From positions 1-64,000 of the forward strand of contig JAKSRE010000005.1 in the NCBI GenBank assembly GCA_024403775.1: a stretch of DNA of 64,000 nucleotides, written 5' to 3'. A program made the position numbers and the translations under genes. Below the pieces are notes generated by a model. That model was given only the letters and a program-made list of their open reading frames with translations. It did no database searches and had not been told where the DNA came from. Origin of the DNA: Clostridia bacterium (GTDB taxonomy: Bacteria; Bacillota; Clostridia; Saccharofermentanales; Saccharofermentanaceae). This document shows positions 26,511 to 37,470 of this stretch, in pieces (positions within the stretch are counted from its first letter, which is position 1; the number at the start of each line of letters is the position of its first letter).

Positions 26511-27704
26511 TTACTTAGTTTTTTTTGGTGTTTTGCGTTCTTCTTCCTTAGGTAATATCTTATCGAAAAACGAAGCGAAGAAACTCTTTAACTGCTTACC
26601 AAAACCAAATACTTTAAAGACTGTCATGATAACAATAAAGACTGTTGGTCCAAGAAGGAAACCTGTTAAGCCCCAGATATATACACCAGTTGCCATTGTG
26701 ATAAGCATGATAAGTGGATGAATCTTCATGGTTTTGCCTAAGATAAGTGGTTCAATCCATCTTCTTATAACTGTTATTCCTGCAAGACCTATTATTATAA
26801 CTATAGCAGCAAAATAATTTGCATGTAATGCATCATATATAGCGATAGGAATCATTACGGCACTCGTACCTACAACTGGTAAGAAATCGACAACCGAAGT
26901 AATGATTGCAAGGATAACTGAATACTTAACGCCTGCAATATAGAAAACCACAAAAGATTCTAATGCGGTAATAATTAGCAGTGACAGGTATCCACCGAGA
27001 GCTTGAAATAATGCCAAAGATAACTCATCAATTAAATTAAGTAATTTACTACGGAAAGTCTTACTAGGAATTGCTCTGTAGTAAATTCTAAGGATATTAG
27101 GTGCATCATTAAGAAAATAGCTTCCGCTTAGGATTACGCTTACAACAATAAAAAATACATAAGGCAGATTTCCAACTACTGATAAAATGTTGGAGATGGT
27201 AGTTTTAACCGCTCCAGGAATAGAGTTGAATATTTTTGTAAGTAATCCAAGCATAGCATCTTCCATAGAAGATATGACATCCGGTGTAAGTAATCCGCCA
27301 GTATTTGATGCGATTTTTTCCAGGATATTAAAATCAATAGATGAATAATCAAAGTTAGTTACATAGCTTGTTAAAGATTTAATAGCATTGAATGCCTGTA
27401 ATGTTGCTAGAGCAATTGCAAGAATGAGCAATATCAATACTAAAACAATTAAAATTGTATATACAATTTTAGCGATTCTCTTACGTTTCTTTGAGGTAAA
27501 ACTACCTGGAAGGACGTGACAAAGTTTGTCAGATATCGTATAACTAGTTTTCGCGATAAGAAAGCCGACAAGAAATGGCATCATTATCGCAACAATCTTT
27601 GTAGCAAAAATCACAAACACACATATTATACAAAATATCAGAATGTATTTGATTATAGCCATTACCATTGCTCTGTCTCTTAGATATTTTTCTTCATCAC
27701 TCAT
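26511..27704 (-). CDS. AI-2E family transporter / YtvI-like membrane permease
   Basis: A 397-residue polytopic membrane protein of the AI-2E transporter (PerM/YtvI) superfamily. It has two N-terminal membrane segments, a long helical pair, and the typical C-terminal block PVVGTSAVMIPIAIYDAL, WIEPLILGKTMKIHPLIMLI and GLTGFLLGPTVFIVIMTV. In Clostridia such proteins include the sporulation protein YtvI, but the substrate here is unknown. A basic, cytoplasmic C terminus (KKTPKKTK) ends the protein. Its ATG overlaps the stop of the upstream membrane gene by 4 nt, so the two are co-translated. Confidence 0.8.
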   Translation of the reverse strand: MSDEEKYLRDRAMVMAIIKYILIFCIICVFVIFATKIVAIMMPFLVGFLIAKTSYTISDKLCHVLPGSFTSKKRKRIAKIVYTILIVLVLILLILAIALATLQAFNAIKSLTSYVTNFDYSSIDFNILEKIASNTGGLLTPDVISSMEDAMLGLLTKIFNSIPGAVKTTISNILSVVGNLPYVFFIVVSVILSGSYFLNDAPNILRIYYRAIPSKTFRSKLLNLIDELSLALFQALGGYLSLLIITALESFVVFYIAGVKYSVILAIITSVVDFLPVVGTSAVMIPIAIYDALHANYFAAIVIIIGLAGITVIRRWIEPLILGKTMKIHPLIMLITMATGVYIWGLTGFLLGPTVFIVIMTVFKVFGFGKQLKSFFASFFDKILPKEEERKTPKKTK

Positions 27705-28747
27705 AAAAATGCCCCCTTAAATAATAAGAACCATACTGTAGCCAAAATAGCAAGTCCAGTAATAAGAACAGGAATATATGTAAACCATGGAATAGAAGGT
27801 AAAATAGGATTTAGCTCTTTGTTTCTCTCATCGATATTATCTGCCATAGTAGAAGAGAAATACTGGTCTTTAAAAATATTCAGATATCTTCTTACTAGAA
27901 GAAGAAGGATAATTCCAAAGAAAAATGCTGGTATTGTTGAATACAGAAATGTAGTATCAACATCAGAAAGAGTAGAAGTTGAGTAGATATTAATATCCTG
28001 AATAAATGAACTGGTAATAAAATATGTTAATTTCGTACCAATAGCGCAGAAAATGATACCCCAGATATTTCCAATTCTGTCTCTAAGAACTGCATACCAG
28101 GCACCAACAAACAGATATGAAATAAAATCAATAGGGTTAAACTGAACCAGTGCAAATGGTATAGCTGTTAATAGTGCAATAAGAATAAAATTTTTTCCAG
28201 TAAGATGTTTCCAGAGAACACCATATAAAAACAATGCAATGCCCGCAACAGGAATGATTGTTCCTGCTATAAGTTCAATTGCTAACACAATGTAGTTTCC
28301 ATCTTCGCAGTAGTAAAAGAAGATAGGGAAGATGGTAATGTCGCCTCTCCAGAGGTGATAATATGAACAAATATTATGAATTACAGTAAACACAAAAGAT
28401 AACGGTACACCAGAAATAAAGGCCATCATAAGTGGGCCTATTCCTGTAAACTCGCCAACTACATCAGCATTATACTGCCTCTCAACTATAAGTGATGGCA
28501 ACAGAAATGAGAATACTGTAAAAATAGGCATCATAAATGCAAAACTGATGATTGAAGATCTGGAATAATTATCGAATTGAAGCAATTTACAGAAAGTAAG
28601 CCCCAAAACAATTCCTAATGACATAACAAAAATAGTGTAACTCCAGCTTGTCTGAATAGGAGAAACAAAATTTGCTTTGAGTATAGGTAAAAGTCCATTT
28701 GGAACTTTTTTATTATTAGTAGTTGTAGTATTAGCAGCCATAACCAT
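27701..28747 (-). CDS. Polytopic membrane protein resembling a degenerate CPBP protease
   Basis: A 348-residue protein with eight or so hydrophobic segments. Its middle (GVLWKHLTGKNFILIALLTAIP, read as two parts, then FALVQFNPIDFISYLFVGAWYAVLRDRIGNIW) has the rhythm of CPBP (Abi) intramembrane proteases. The expected catalytic EExxxR, the His of FAxxH and the final His are replaced (Gln in FALVQF), so no protease activity is predicted. Family assignment is an inference. Downstream gene overlaps by 4 nt; prepilin peptidase lies 20 nt upstream on the same strand. ATG codons occur at 28747 and 28741; the choice is uncertain. Confidence 0.6.
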   Translation of the reverse strand: MVMAANTTTTNNKKVPNGLLPILKANFVSPIQTSWSYTIFVMSLGIVLGLTFCKLLQFDNYSRSSIISFAFMMPIFTVFSFLLPSLIVERQYNADVVGEFTGIGPLMMAFISGVPLSFVFTVIHNICSYYHLWRGDITIFPIFFYYCEDGNYIVLAIELIAGTIIPVAGIALFLYGVLWKHLTGKNFILIALLTAIPFALVQFNPIDFISYLFVGAWYAVLRDRIGNIWGIIFCAIGTKLTYFITSSFIQDINIYSTSTLSDVDTTFLYSTIPAFFFGIILLLLVRRYLNIFKDQYFSSTMADNIDERNKELNPILPSIPWFTYIPVLITGLAILATVWFLLFKGAFL

Positions 28748-28767
28748 TTAACCTTCAAATTATTTAA

Positions 28768-29637
28768 TTAGTAAAGTAAATTGAGTGCCGCAAAAAAATA
28801 CATAAACTGGTTATAAATCAGTGGTTCTAAAGCCAGATAAACTGCACCGCCGATAGCAAGGAAAGGACCAAAAGCTATGTAGTCAGGATCATCTGCATAA
28901 TGAATCTTCTGCTTGCGAAGCTGAATCTCTCGTTTGGTCTTCGAAGGATTACTACTAGCTTTAATCTCTTTGTGTTCTTTATATATTCTTGCATATTTAC
29001 GGCAAATCTTTGGAATTGCAATGATAACTCCGGCAAAAACGGCAATATAGAAAGTAAAAAACAGGCCATATCCACCAGTTAAAAAGCCTATAGCAAACAG
29101 TAACTTAATGTCACCCATTCCCATTCCCATTTTGCCCATAAAGGTCTCACATATAAATTCAATGAGGAGAAGAAGACCGCCTCCGATAAGAGCTCCGATA
29201 ATATGTGACAATAATACGACATGCTTTGGAGCTTCAAGTGAAATCCAGTAACTGCCTTCAATATAATCCATAATCATTGACAAAAGACCACAAATCGCGA
29301 TATAGATTGAGAACTGATCAGGAATTATTCTGTTTAAGTGATCTGCAAACAAAACAAGGAGGAATACAGGTGTAACGAGCAGTATTGTAATCAGGTGTCC
29401 AATCTTAAACTCAAACTGATTTCTGCAGATGATATAGTAAGCAGAATATACCAAAGCACAGCTAATTCCTGCGATAAGTCCATGTGGAATATAATTCATT
29501 CTTTTGGATAGTCTGAAGTCAGGTGCTTCTGGATTATAATCATAATCTTGAAGCCAGCTTTCAGGAAATTTCTTAAATAAATATGCAGCAAGCATACCCA
29601 TCAAAATACCAGTTAAACTCAAAATACATATGTACAT
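28768..29637 (-). CDS. A24 family prepilin peptidase (type IV / Tad)
   Basis: Membrane aspartic peptidase that removes the leader of type IV or Flp prepilins. Both catalytic Asp regions are visible: FADHLNRIIPDQFS and GMGMGDIKLLFAIGFLTGG (the GxGDxKL motif). About eight membrane segments are present. The ATG at 29637 is preferred because AGGA lies about 10 nt upstream; an ATG at 29649 overlaps that site. No pilin is next to it; the likely substrate is the Flp-type pilin at 56533-56703. It starts a three-gene minus-strand operon with the CPBP-like and AI-2E genes. Confidence 0.87.
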   Translation of the reverse strand: MYICILSLTGILMGMLAAYLFKKFPESWLQDYDYNPEAPDFRLSKRMNYIPHGLIAGISCALVYSAYYIICRNQFEFKIGHLITILLVTPVFLLVLFADHLNRIIPDQFSIYIAICGLLSMIMDYIEGSYWISLEAPKHVVLLSHIIGALIGGGLLLLIEFICETFMGKMGMGMGDIKLLFAIGFLTGGYGLFFTFYIAVFAGVIIAIPKICRKYARIYKEHKEIKASSNPSKTKREIQLRKQKIHYADDPDYIAFGPFLAIGGAVYLALEPLIYNQFMYFFAALNLLY

Positions 29638-29820
29638 GATAAATACCATCCTAAATTTTGACCATATTTATTAAGATTATATCATAAATAGTGAGTAACA
29701 TAATAAACTTTGGGATATCTCATTCCTTTTAATATAGTTTTTTTACTATGTGATTTGGAAAATTTCCTAATATTTGGCGAAAACAATTTGTAAATTCGTT
29801 AATATGTAAGCGATTTGAAT

Positions 29821-29850
29821 TTGACCTATTTCAGTTTTAATTGATAGAAT
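29821..29850 (+). promoter_or_regulatory. Possible promoter of glgP
   Basis: TTGACC (29821-29826), 18-bp spacer, TAGAAT (29845-29850). The remainder of 29650-29820 is AT-rich with nothing recognised. Confidence 0.4.
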
Positions 29851-29866
29851 ATAAGCGATAATTTTT

Positions 29867-29901
29867 GGGGAGGATTAACGCATAGGGCGTTACATTGTTT
29901 T
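29867..29901 (+). promoter_or_regulatory. glgP leader: ribosome site separated from the start by a hairpin
   Basis: The only good ribosome-binding sequence, GGGGAGG (29867-29873), lies 28 nt from the ATG. Between them TAACGC (29876-29881) and GCGTTA (29887-29892) form a perfect 6-bp hairpin with loop ATAGG. Folding it leaves an effective spacing of about 11 nt. No in-frame ATG, GTG or TTG lies closer to the ribosome site. Confidence 0.5.
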
Positions 29902-32289
29902 ATGGCAAATAATAAAATGACAACAAAAATGTTACAGACACAGATTAAGACATTCATTAAGGCAGAGACTGGTGGATCAATTGAAGAAGCTACTGCAAGA
30001 GATTACTGGACTGCTTTGTCACGTAGTGTAGTTGAGTACATCTCAGATAATTGGCAGAAGACTCGTGAGACTTATGACAACGTTCGTCAGGCTCACTACT
30101 TTTCAGCAGAGTTCCTTGAAGGCCGTTCACTTTTGAATAACCTTGTTAACCTTGGTATTTATGATCAGGCTAAGGAAGCAGTTGAGTCTTTTGGTTATAA
30201 TCTCACAGATATTCTTGAGGAAGAGACTGACCCTGCTCTTGGTAATGGTGGTCTTGGCCGTCTTGCAGCATGTTTCCTTGATTCATGTGCAACACTTAAC
30301 CTTCCAGTTACTGGTTACGGTATCATGTACCGTTATGGTTTGTTCCGTCAGAATATTGAGAATGGTTTCCAGAAGGAGTATCCAGACTCATGGATGGAGC
30401 GTGGTTATCCATTTATCATCTCTCACTACAGAGAGCGTGTAAAGATTCATTATAATGATATGGATGTTTGGGCTTATCCTTGTGATCTTCCAATCACTGG
30501 TTACGGCACAAAGAACGTAAACCTTCTCCGTCTTTGGAAGGCTGAGCCAGCTCAGGAGTTTGACTTCAATTTGTTTAACTCACAGCGTTTTGATGATGCT
30601 GTTATCCAGCGTAACCGTGTAAATGATATCTGGAGAGTTCTCTATCCAAATGATACTTCTTATGATGGTAAGGTTCTTCGTGTAAGACAGCAGTATTTCT
30701 TTGTATCTGCTTCACTTCAGGATATTGTTAGAAGATATAAGAAGGCTCATGGTGATGATCTCCATGATTTTGCAAAGTACAATAGCATTCAGCTTAACGA
30801 TACACACCCAGTTATTGGTATCCCAGAGCTTATGAGAATTCTCGTTGATGAGAATGGCGTTCGCTGGGAAGATGCATGGGAGATTGTTAAGGAGACATTT
30901 GCTTATACTAACCATACAGTAATGCAGGAGGCTCTTGAGAAGTGGGATATCTCAATCTTTAGATTCCTTTTCCCAAGAATTTTCGAGATTGTAGAGGGTA
31001 TTAATAATCAGTTCCGTGCACAGATGTATGAGGCTGGTCTCTATTCAGAGCTTATTGATAAGATGAGCCCACTTGCTGATGGTAAGGTTCAGATGGCTTG
31101 GCTTGCTGTTTACGGTTCACATTCTGTAAACGGTGTTGCTGCTCTCCACACAGAGATTCTTAAGGCTGATACTCTTAAGGACTGGTATGCAATCTATCCT
31201 GAGAAGTTTTCAAATAAGACAAATGGTGTTACACCTAGAAGATGGCTCCGTGCTTGTAACCCAGAGCTCTCAGCACTCATTACTGAGCTCCTCGGTAACG
31301 ATAAGTGGGTTAACAACCTTGACGAGCTTAAGAAGATTGAGAAGTATAAGGATGACGAGGAAGTAATGAAGCGTCTCCTCGCTATTAAGAAGTCTAATAA
31401 AGTTAGGTTTGCTGACTACATGAAGAAGGCTCACAATGTTGAACTTAATCCTGATTCAGTATTTGATGTACAGATTAAGCGTCTCCACGAGTATAAGCGT
31501 CAGCTCTTGAATGCACTTTACGCTCTTAACCTTTATGACAGAATTAAGGAAGATCCATCACTTGATTTGCCACCAGTAACAATCTTATTTGGTGCTAAGG
31601 CAGCTCCTGGATATTTCCGTGCTAAGGCTATCATTAAGTTCATTAATGAGATTGCTAAGCTTATCGATAATGATCCAGATATGAACGGCAGACTTAAGGT
31701 TGTATTTGTTGAGAACTATAACGTATCAAATGGTGAGAAGATGTTCCCAGCAGCTGATGTTTCTGAGCAGATTTCTACAGCTGGTCTTGAGGCTTCAGGT
31801 ACAGGTAACATGAAGTTCATGATGAACGGTGCTGTTACACTTGGTACACTTGACGGTGCTAACGTTGAGATTGCTGAGGCAGTTGGTGATGAGAATATCT
31901 ACATTTTCGGTTGCCGTGCTGAGAATATGGCTGCAACAAAGGCTTACTACAATCCTAAGTGGCAGTATGAGAATATCCCAGGTATCAAGAAGGCTCTTGA
32001 TCGCTTGATTGATGGTTCATTTGACGATGAGGGAACAGGAATGTTCAGAGATTTGTATAATGGCATCATCTATGGTGATAACTGGCAGCCAGGTGACACA
32101 TACTATGTATTGGGCGATTTTGATGACTATAGAAAGACAAGAGATCGCGTATTTACAGATTATAAGGATGAGATGAAGTGGGCTAAGATGTGCTGGATTA
32201 ACATCTGTAACTCAGGTAGATTCTCTTCTGACCGTACAATCTCTGAGTATGCTTCTGAGATTTGGAAGGTTGAGCCTTGTAAGATCTAA
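29902..32289 (+). CDS. glgP: Glycogen/starch alpha-glucan phosphorylase
   Basis: Releases glucose-1-phosphate from glycogen ends (GT35). The 795-residue protein has the family landmarks: QAHYFSAEFLEGRSL near the N terminus, LGNGGLGRLAACFLDS, NDTHPVIGIPELMRIL, KRLHEYKRQLLNALY and the PLP-binding motif GTGNMKFMMNGA with Lys at residue 638. Full length for the family. It stands apart from the synthesis operon, with its own leader, which would allow separate control of breakdown. Confidence 0.95.
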   Translation: MANNKMTTKMLQTQIKTFIKAETGGSIEEATARDYWTALSRSVVEYISDNWQKTRETYDNVRQAHYFSAEFLEGRSLLNNLVNLGIYDQAKEAVESFGYNLTDILEEETDPALGNGGLGRLAACFLDSCATLNLPVTGYGIMYRYGLFRQNIENGFQKEYPDSWMERGYPFIISHYRERVKIHYNDMDVWAYPCDLPITGYGTKNVNLLRLWKAEPAQEFDFNLFNSQRFDDAVIQRNRVNDIWRVLYPNDTSYDGKVLRVRQQYFFVSASLQDIVRRYKKAHGDDLHDFAKYNSIQLNDTHPVIGIPELMRILVDENGVRWEDAWEIVKETFAYTNHTVMQEALEKWDISIFRFLFPRIFEIVEGINNQFRAQMYEAGLYSELIDKMSPLADGKVQMAWLAVYGSHSVNGVAALHTEILKADTLKDWYAIYPEKFSNKTNGVTPRRWLRACNPELSALITELLGNDKWVNNLDELKKIEKYKDDEEVMKRLLAIKKSNKVRFADYMKKAHNVELNPDSVFDVQIKRLHEYKRQLLNALYALNLYDRIKEDPSLDLPPVTILFGAKAAPGYFRAKAIIKFINEIAKLIDNDPDMNGRLKVVFVENYNVSNGEKMFPAADVSEQISTAGLEASGTGNMKFMMNGAVTLGTLDGANVEIAEAVGDENIYIFGCRAENMAATKAYYNPKWQYENIPGIKKALDRLIDGSFDDEGTGMFRDLYNGIIYGDNWQPGDTYYVLGDFDDYRKTRDRVFTDYKDEMKWAKMCWINICNSGRFSSDRTISEYASEIWKVEPCKI

Positions 32290-32308
32290 TTTAGATTGAA
32301 CTTAAAAT

Positions 32309-32341
32309 AAAAGCACTTCGATAAAATCGAGGTGCTTTTTT
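32309..32341 (+). terminator. Bidirectional terminator after glgP
   Basis: AAAAGCACTTCGAT pairs with ATCGAGGTGCTTTT (one G-T pair) with T and A runs on both sides; it serves glgP and the converging phosphoesterase gene. Confidence 0.88.
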
Positions 32342-32342
32342 A

Positions 32343-33158
32343 TTACCTTATATTTAAAATGTTTATTTCAGGTCTTGCTCCAAGCCTTAATGGAAGAAGT
32401 ATGCAGCCTAAGCCTTTTGAGATAAAAATAGTAGTATCATTTACAATATGTTTGCCTGATATTATGCCTCTTTTAGGAAGAATATCCTTGCGTAGTTTAT
32501 TAAACTCGATTTTCCACGGAGTTCTTATCTGACCGCCATGTATATGCCCCGAGATCATGCAGTCAACTGGTTTATCAGAAGAATCTTCATACGTAAGATT
32601 TAAAATATAGTCTGGGTTATGTACGATGAGAACTCTTCTGTCACAAGTCTCAGATGCTTTGGGAATCTTATACCAAACTCTGTTTTTACGGCCAGAATCA
32701 CCAATTCCTGTGATAAGGTAAGTTTTATTATTCTTATCAATTTTGATATTCTGTCCATCAATGAGTTCAATACCGGACTTATCAAAACAGTTACTGTCAA
32801 AGCCATCCTTAAAATCGTGATTTCCAGTAACACCAAGTATTCTTATATCAGAGGCTTTACAGAAATCACTTGTTTTCTTTAAGTACTTTATTGCATTATT
32901 CTTATCTCTTGAATTATTTATTGCATCTCCACCGAAAATAACCACGTCAGGCTTACTGGATTTTATCGTGTTTATTACCCGATTCACAGGTATAAAGCAG
33001 AAACTCATATGAATGTCACTTAAAAACAGTATTTTAAGCCCGTCAGAATCAGTATCTCCCAAGTTGTCTTCAGTTATGTTCAGAAGATGTGTCTCAGTAA
33101 TACTTGTAAGAAGAAGTATAATCCCGATAAGTAAAATAATACCTATAAAAATCTGCAT
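32343..33158 (-). CDS. Metallophosphoesterase (calcineurin-like), membrane-anchored
   Basis: One N-terminal membrane segment (FIGIILLIGIILLLT) is followed by a calcineurin-type domain with all metal motifs: FLSDIHM, FGGDAINN, GVTGNHDF and SGHIHGGQIR. This matches the YaeI/YkuE type of membrane-associated phosphohydrolases, some of which act on lipids such as UDP-diacylglucosamine; the substrate here is unknown. The end of the gene lies 2 nt from the shared terminator. Confidence 0.88.
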   Translation of the reverse strand: MQIFIGIILLIGIILLLTSITETHLLNITEDNLGDTDSDGLKILFLSDIHMSFCFIPVNRVINTIKSSKPDVVIFGGDAINNSRDKNNAIKYLKKTSDFCKASDIRILGVTGNHDFKDGFDSNCFDKSGIELIDGQNIKIDKNNKTYLITGIGDSGRKNRVWYKIPKASETCDRRVLIVHNPDYILNLTYEDSSDKPVDCMISGHIHGGQIRTPWKIEFNKLRKDILPKRGIISGKHIVNDTTIFISKGLGCILLPLRLGARPEINILNIR

Positions 33159-33253
33159 TTAATAACTTCCTTTTAATTAAGAAATATAGATTTACTATAG
33201 CACTTTTATGCTATAATCTATAGGTATTATTTGTGGCACGGAGGATAGAGTAT

Positions 33254-33496
33254 ATGCCAAGAACAGAAATTAAATCAGAAATTGTTAAGACTATAGGCAC
33301 ACTTGCTAGTAATAAAACAGGCTGGAACCGTGAGGTTAATATTGTTAAGTGGAATGACGGCAAGGCTAAGCTTGATATTCGTGACTGGGGCCCAAATCAT
33401 GAGCGTGTTGGTAAGGGGATTTCTTTATCAAGTGAAGAAGTTGCAGTTTTGAAGGAACTTCTTGCTGATTATGATCCATATGAGTGTGAAGAGTAA
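33254..33496 (+). CDS. YdbC/PC4-like single-stranded DNA-binding protein
   Basis: An 80-residue protein resembling the PC4/YdbC family of small ssDNA- and RNA-binding regulators: NREVNIVKWNDGKAKLDIRD then KGISLSSEEVAVLKELL. In eukaryotes PC4 is a transcription coactivator; bacterial members are poorly studied. The ATG at 33254 follows GGAGG with 9-nt spacing, so an in-frame GTG upstream is rejected. The next gene begins 8 nt after its stop. Confidence 0.82.
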   Translation: MPRTEIKSEIVKTIGTLASNKTGWNREVNIVKWNDGKAKLDIRDWGPNHERVGKGISLSSEEVAVLKELLADYDPYECEE

Positions 33497-33504
33497 TATA
33501 TTTG

Positions 33505-34116
33505 ATGAGAAGTGAAGAACGCTCTGGTATAGTATTTTTATTAGTATTATTTTTGTGGGGGACTCCTATTATGGAGCCCTTCCGTATTTTTGCGGAATAC
33601 ATTTTTGGATTTGTCGCTAAAGCAGAGTCTTTTATAAAGATAAATCAGGATGGACTATTATTTGTTATAGTTACTTGTATTATCTGGTCTGTATTAAGCG
33701 TTATATTACTGCTTTTAACTAAGACAGGATTAGTTACTGCAATTGCTCCAGTAGCTTTGCAATTGACAATTCTCGTATTTATTAGTTCGATATTTAAAAA
33801 TCAGGTTTTCGATATAAAGCAAATGGTTATATATCTTGTTTTGCTGATATTAGTAAGTGTTTTGTTTGCTCTGAAGATGAGAACTGTTCTTATCTGGTTA
33901 GCTGATATTTATGTTTTTTCTTTTCCTATGCTAATGGTAACAGGGCTTTTCCTTAAGAATTTCGACAAACTGAAATTTATTACAGGAAAACAAAGCATTA
34001 ATCTGATCCCAGGGTTTAATGGTGTATTTGGTATAAACGGCATTATCTGGGGATTATTTCTGATAGTTTTAGTCTTGCTTCCAGTTATTTATAATGTTCC
34101 TGGAAGACAAAAATAA
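33505..34116 (+). CDS. Hypothetical membrane protein (about six helices)
   Basis: Not recognised. The 203-residue sequence has hydrophobic segments near residues 8-26, 50-70, 76-96, 107-124, 130-152 and 178-198 with a large internal loop before the last. An ATG at 33505 is preceded by TTG at 33502; no clear ribosome site is seen, which suggests coupling to the PC4-like gene 8 nt upstream. ligA starts 12 nt downstream, so the three probably form one transcript. Confidence 0.6.
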   Translation: MRSEERSGIVFLLVLFLWGTPIMEPFRIFAEYIFGFVAKAESFIKINQDGLLFVIVTCIIWSVLSVILLLLTKTGLVTAIAPVALQLTILVFISSIFKNQVFDIKQMVIYLVLLILVSVLFALKMRTVLIWLADIYVFSFPMLMVTGLFLKNFDKLKFITGKQSINLIPGFNGVFGINGIIWGLFLIVLVLLPVIYNVPGRQK

Positions 34117-34119
34117 TAG

Positions 34120-36198
<2,079 letters not shown>

Positions 36199-36260
36199 TA
36201 CAAGATATTTAGTGATATAATCAATGTATATATCTATTTAATTAGTGGAGGTACTAGGCT

Positions 36261-36893
36261 ATGCGAGATACTATTCTCAAATCTCAGATTCGTTCAAATA
36301 TTAGAGAGCAGCGTTCTCTTTTGTCAGAAGAGCAGATTAACGATGGTAAAGAGATTTTGAAGGAGAATATTATGTCTCGTGAACTAGATAGTGACCTTCG
36401 AAGTATTATCTCATCTGCCAAGTGTGTTGCATTATATAAAGCGGTAAATGGCGAACTTTCCTGTGATGGTGTAGCGGAATATTTCCTTGGCTTAAATAAA
36501 ACTGTATGTTTCCCAAGAGTTAAGGGTGATGAGATGGAGTTTTGTGAGATTAAGGATCTTACACTTGATTTCTCAGTTGGAGCTTATAATATTCCAGAGC
36601 CTCGCAAGGATATGCGTAAGGTTATGCCTGAAGAAATTGATTTGATGATTGTTCCTGCTGTTGCATTCACAGATGACGGCATTAGATTAGGTCAGGGCGG
36701 CGGATATTATGACCGATTCTTAAATAGCCTTGCTGCCAAGAATAAAGCACCTTATACAATTGGTGTATGTTATGATTTCCAGATGTACTCAGCATTACCT
36801 GTTGAGAAGCATGACTATGCTGTTGACTGCGTTCTTTGTGTATGCGTTACAGACAGAGTAGAGGAAGGTTTTGAAGAGGCAGAGGAAGAGTAA
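36261..36893 (+). CDS. 5-formyltetrahydrofolate cyclo-ligase
   Basis: Converts 5-formyl-THF to 5,10-methenyl-THF with ATP. Markers: the N-terminal LKSQIRSNIREQRSLLSEEQ, YKAVNGELSC, and the phosphate-binding signature RLGQGGGYYDRFL near the C terminus. The 210-residue length is slightly above the usual 180-200 because of an acidic C-terminal extension (EEGFEEAEEE). GGAGG precedes the ATG at 36261. The next gene begins 5 nt after the stop. Confidence 0.92.
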   Translation: MRDTILKSQIRSNIREQRSLLSEEQINDGKEILKENIMSRELDSDLRSIISSAKCVALYKAVNGELSCDGVAEYFLGLNKTVCFPRVKGDEMEFCEIKDLTLDFSVGAYNIPEPRKDMRKVMPEEIDLMIVPAVAFTDDGIRLGQGGGYYDRFLNSLAAKNKAPYTIGVCYDFQMYSALPVEKHDYAVDCVLCVCVTDRVEEGFEEAEEE

Positions 36894-36898
36894 TCACT

Positions 36899-37351
36899 AT
36901 GCGTTATTTTATTGCTAATCTTATGGCACATTTATGCGTGATTTTAGTACTGATAGTGCTGATTATTATTTTCAGTAAGCGTAATCAGAAGCGTAAAAAT
37001 AAATATGCTTTTTCGTATTTGCTTCCTACTATTTTTGCGATTATTACTGTAGCTTATATTGGACTAATTGTTGGTCCTAGATTACTTGATATTACAGACG
37101 TTATTGATGGTACATACCAGTCTTATACAGGCACATTGGAGAAAAAGTCCTTTTTTAATAATTTTGTAGAAGTAGATGGTATTCGTTTCTACCATAATCC
37201 GCTTCACGAGATTCCAGAAATAGGTCAGCCTGTGCGTGTATTATATACACATAACTCCGATTTTACTGTAAGTGTTGAGTGTGTTGAACTTACTGATGAG
37301 GAATTATCACCAGAGTTAAATATTAGTGATTCTGCTTCTTTGGGTGAGTGA
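36899..37351 (+). CDS. Hypothetical membrane protein, two helices
   Basis: Not recognised. Two membrane segments (about residues 8-26 and 38-60) are followed by a soluble C-terminal domain of about 85 residues that reads as mostly beta (SYTGTLEKKSFFNNFVEVDG, GQPVRVLYTHNSDFTVSV). This looks like a small membrane-anchored domain similar in form to DUF3592-type proteins, though the match is weak. It follows the cyclo-ligase by 5 nt. Confidence 0.6.
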   Translation: MRYFIANLMAHLCVILVLIVLIIIFSKRNQKRKNKYAFSYLLPTIFAIITVAYIGLIVGPRLLDITDVIDGTYQSYTGTLEKKSFFNNFVEVDGIRFYHNPLHEIPEIGQPVRVLYTHNSDFTVSVECVELTDEELSPELNISDSASLGE

Positions 37352-37388
37352 TTTTTTTGAATTTGTTCCATTTATCTGTCCCACGTGT

Positions 37389-37409
37389 ACCACTTTGCTT
37401 CCAAGTGGT
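37389..37409. promoter_or_regulatory. Inverted repeat upstream of the Spo0A-like gene
   Basis: ACCACTT (37389-37395) and AAGTGGT (37403-37409) form a perfect 7-bp inverted repeat with a 7-nt loop and no T run. It could be an operator or a leader hairpin; function unknown. Confidence 0.4.
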
Positions 37410-37470
37410 TGATTTAGTGTACGTAAAGAGGGTAACTTACTTATATCAGTAAAATAAGTGAGGATACGAT

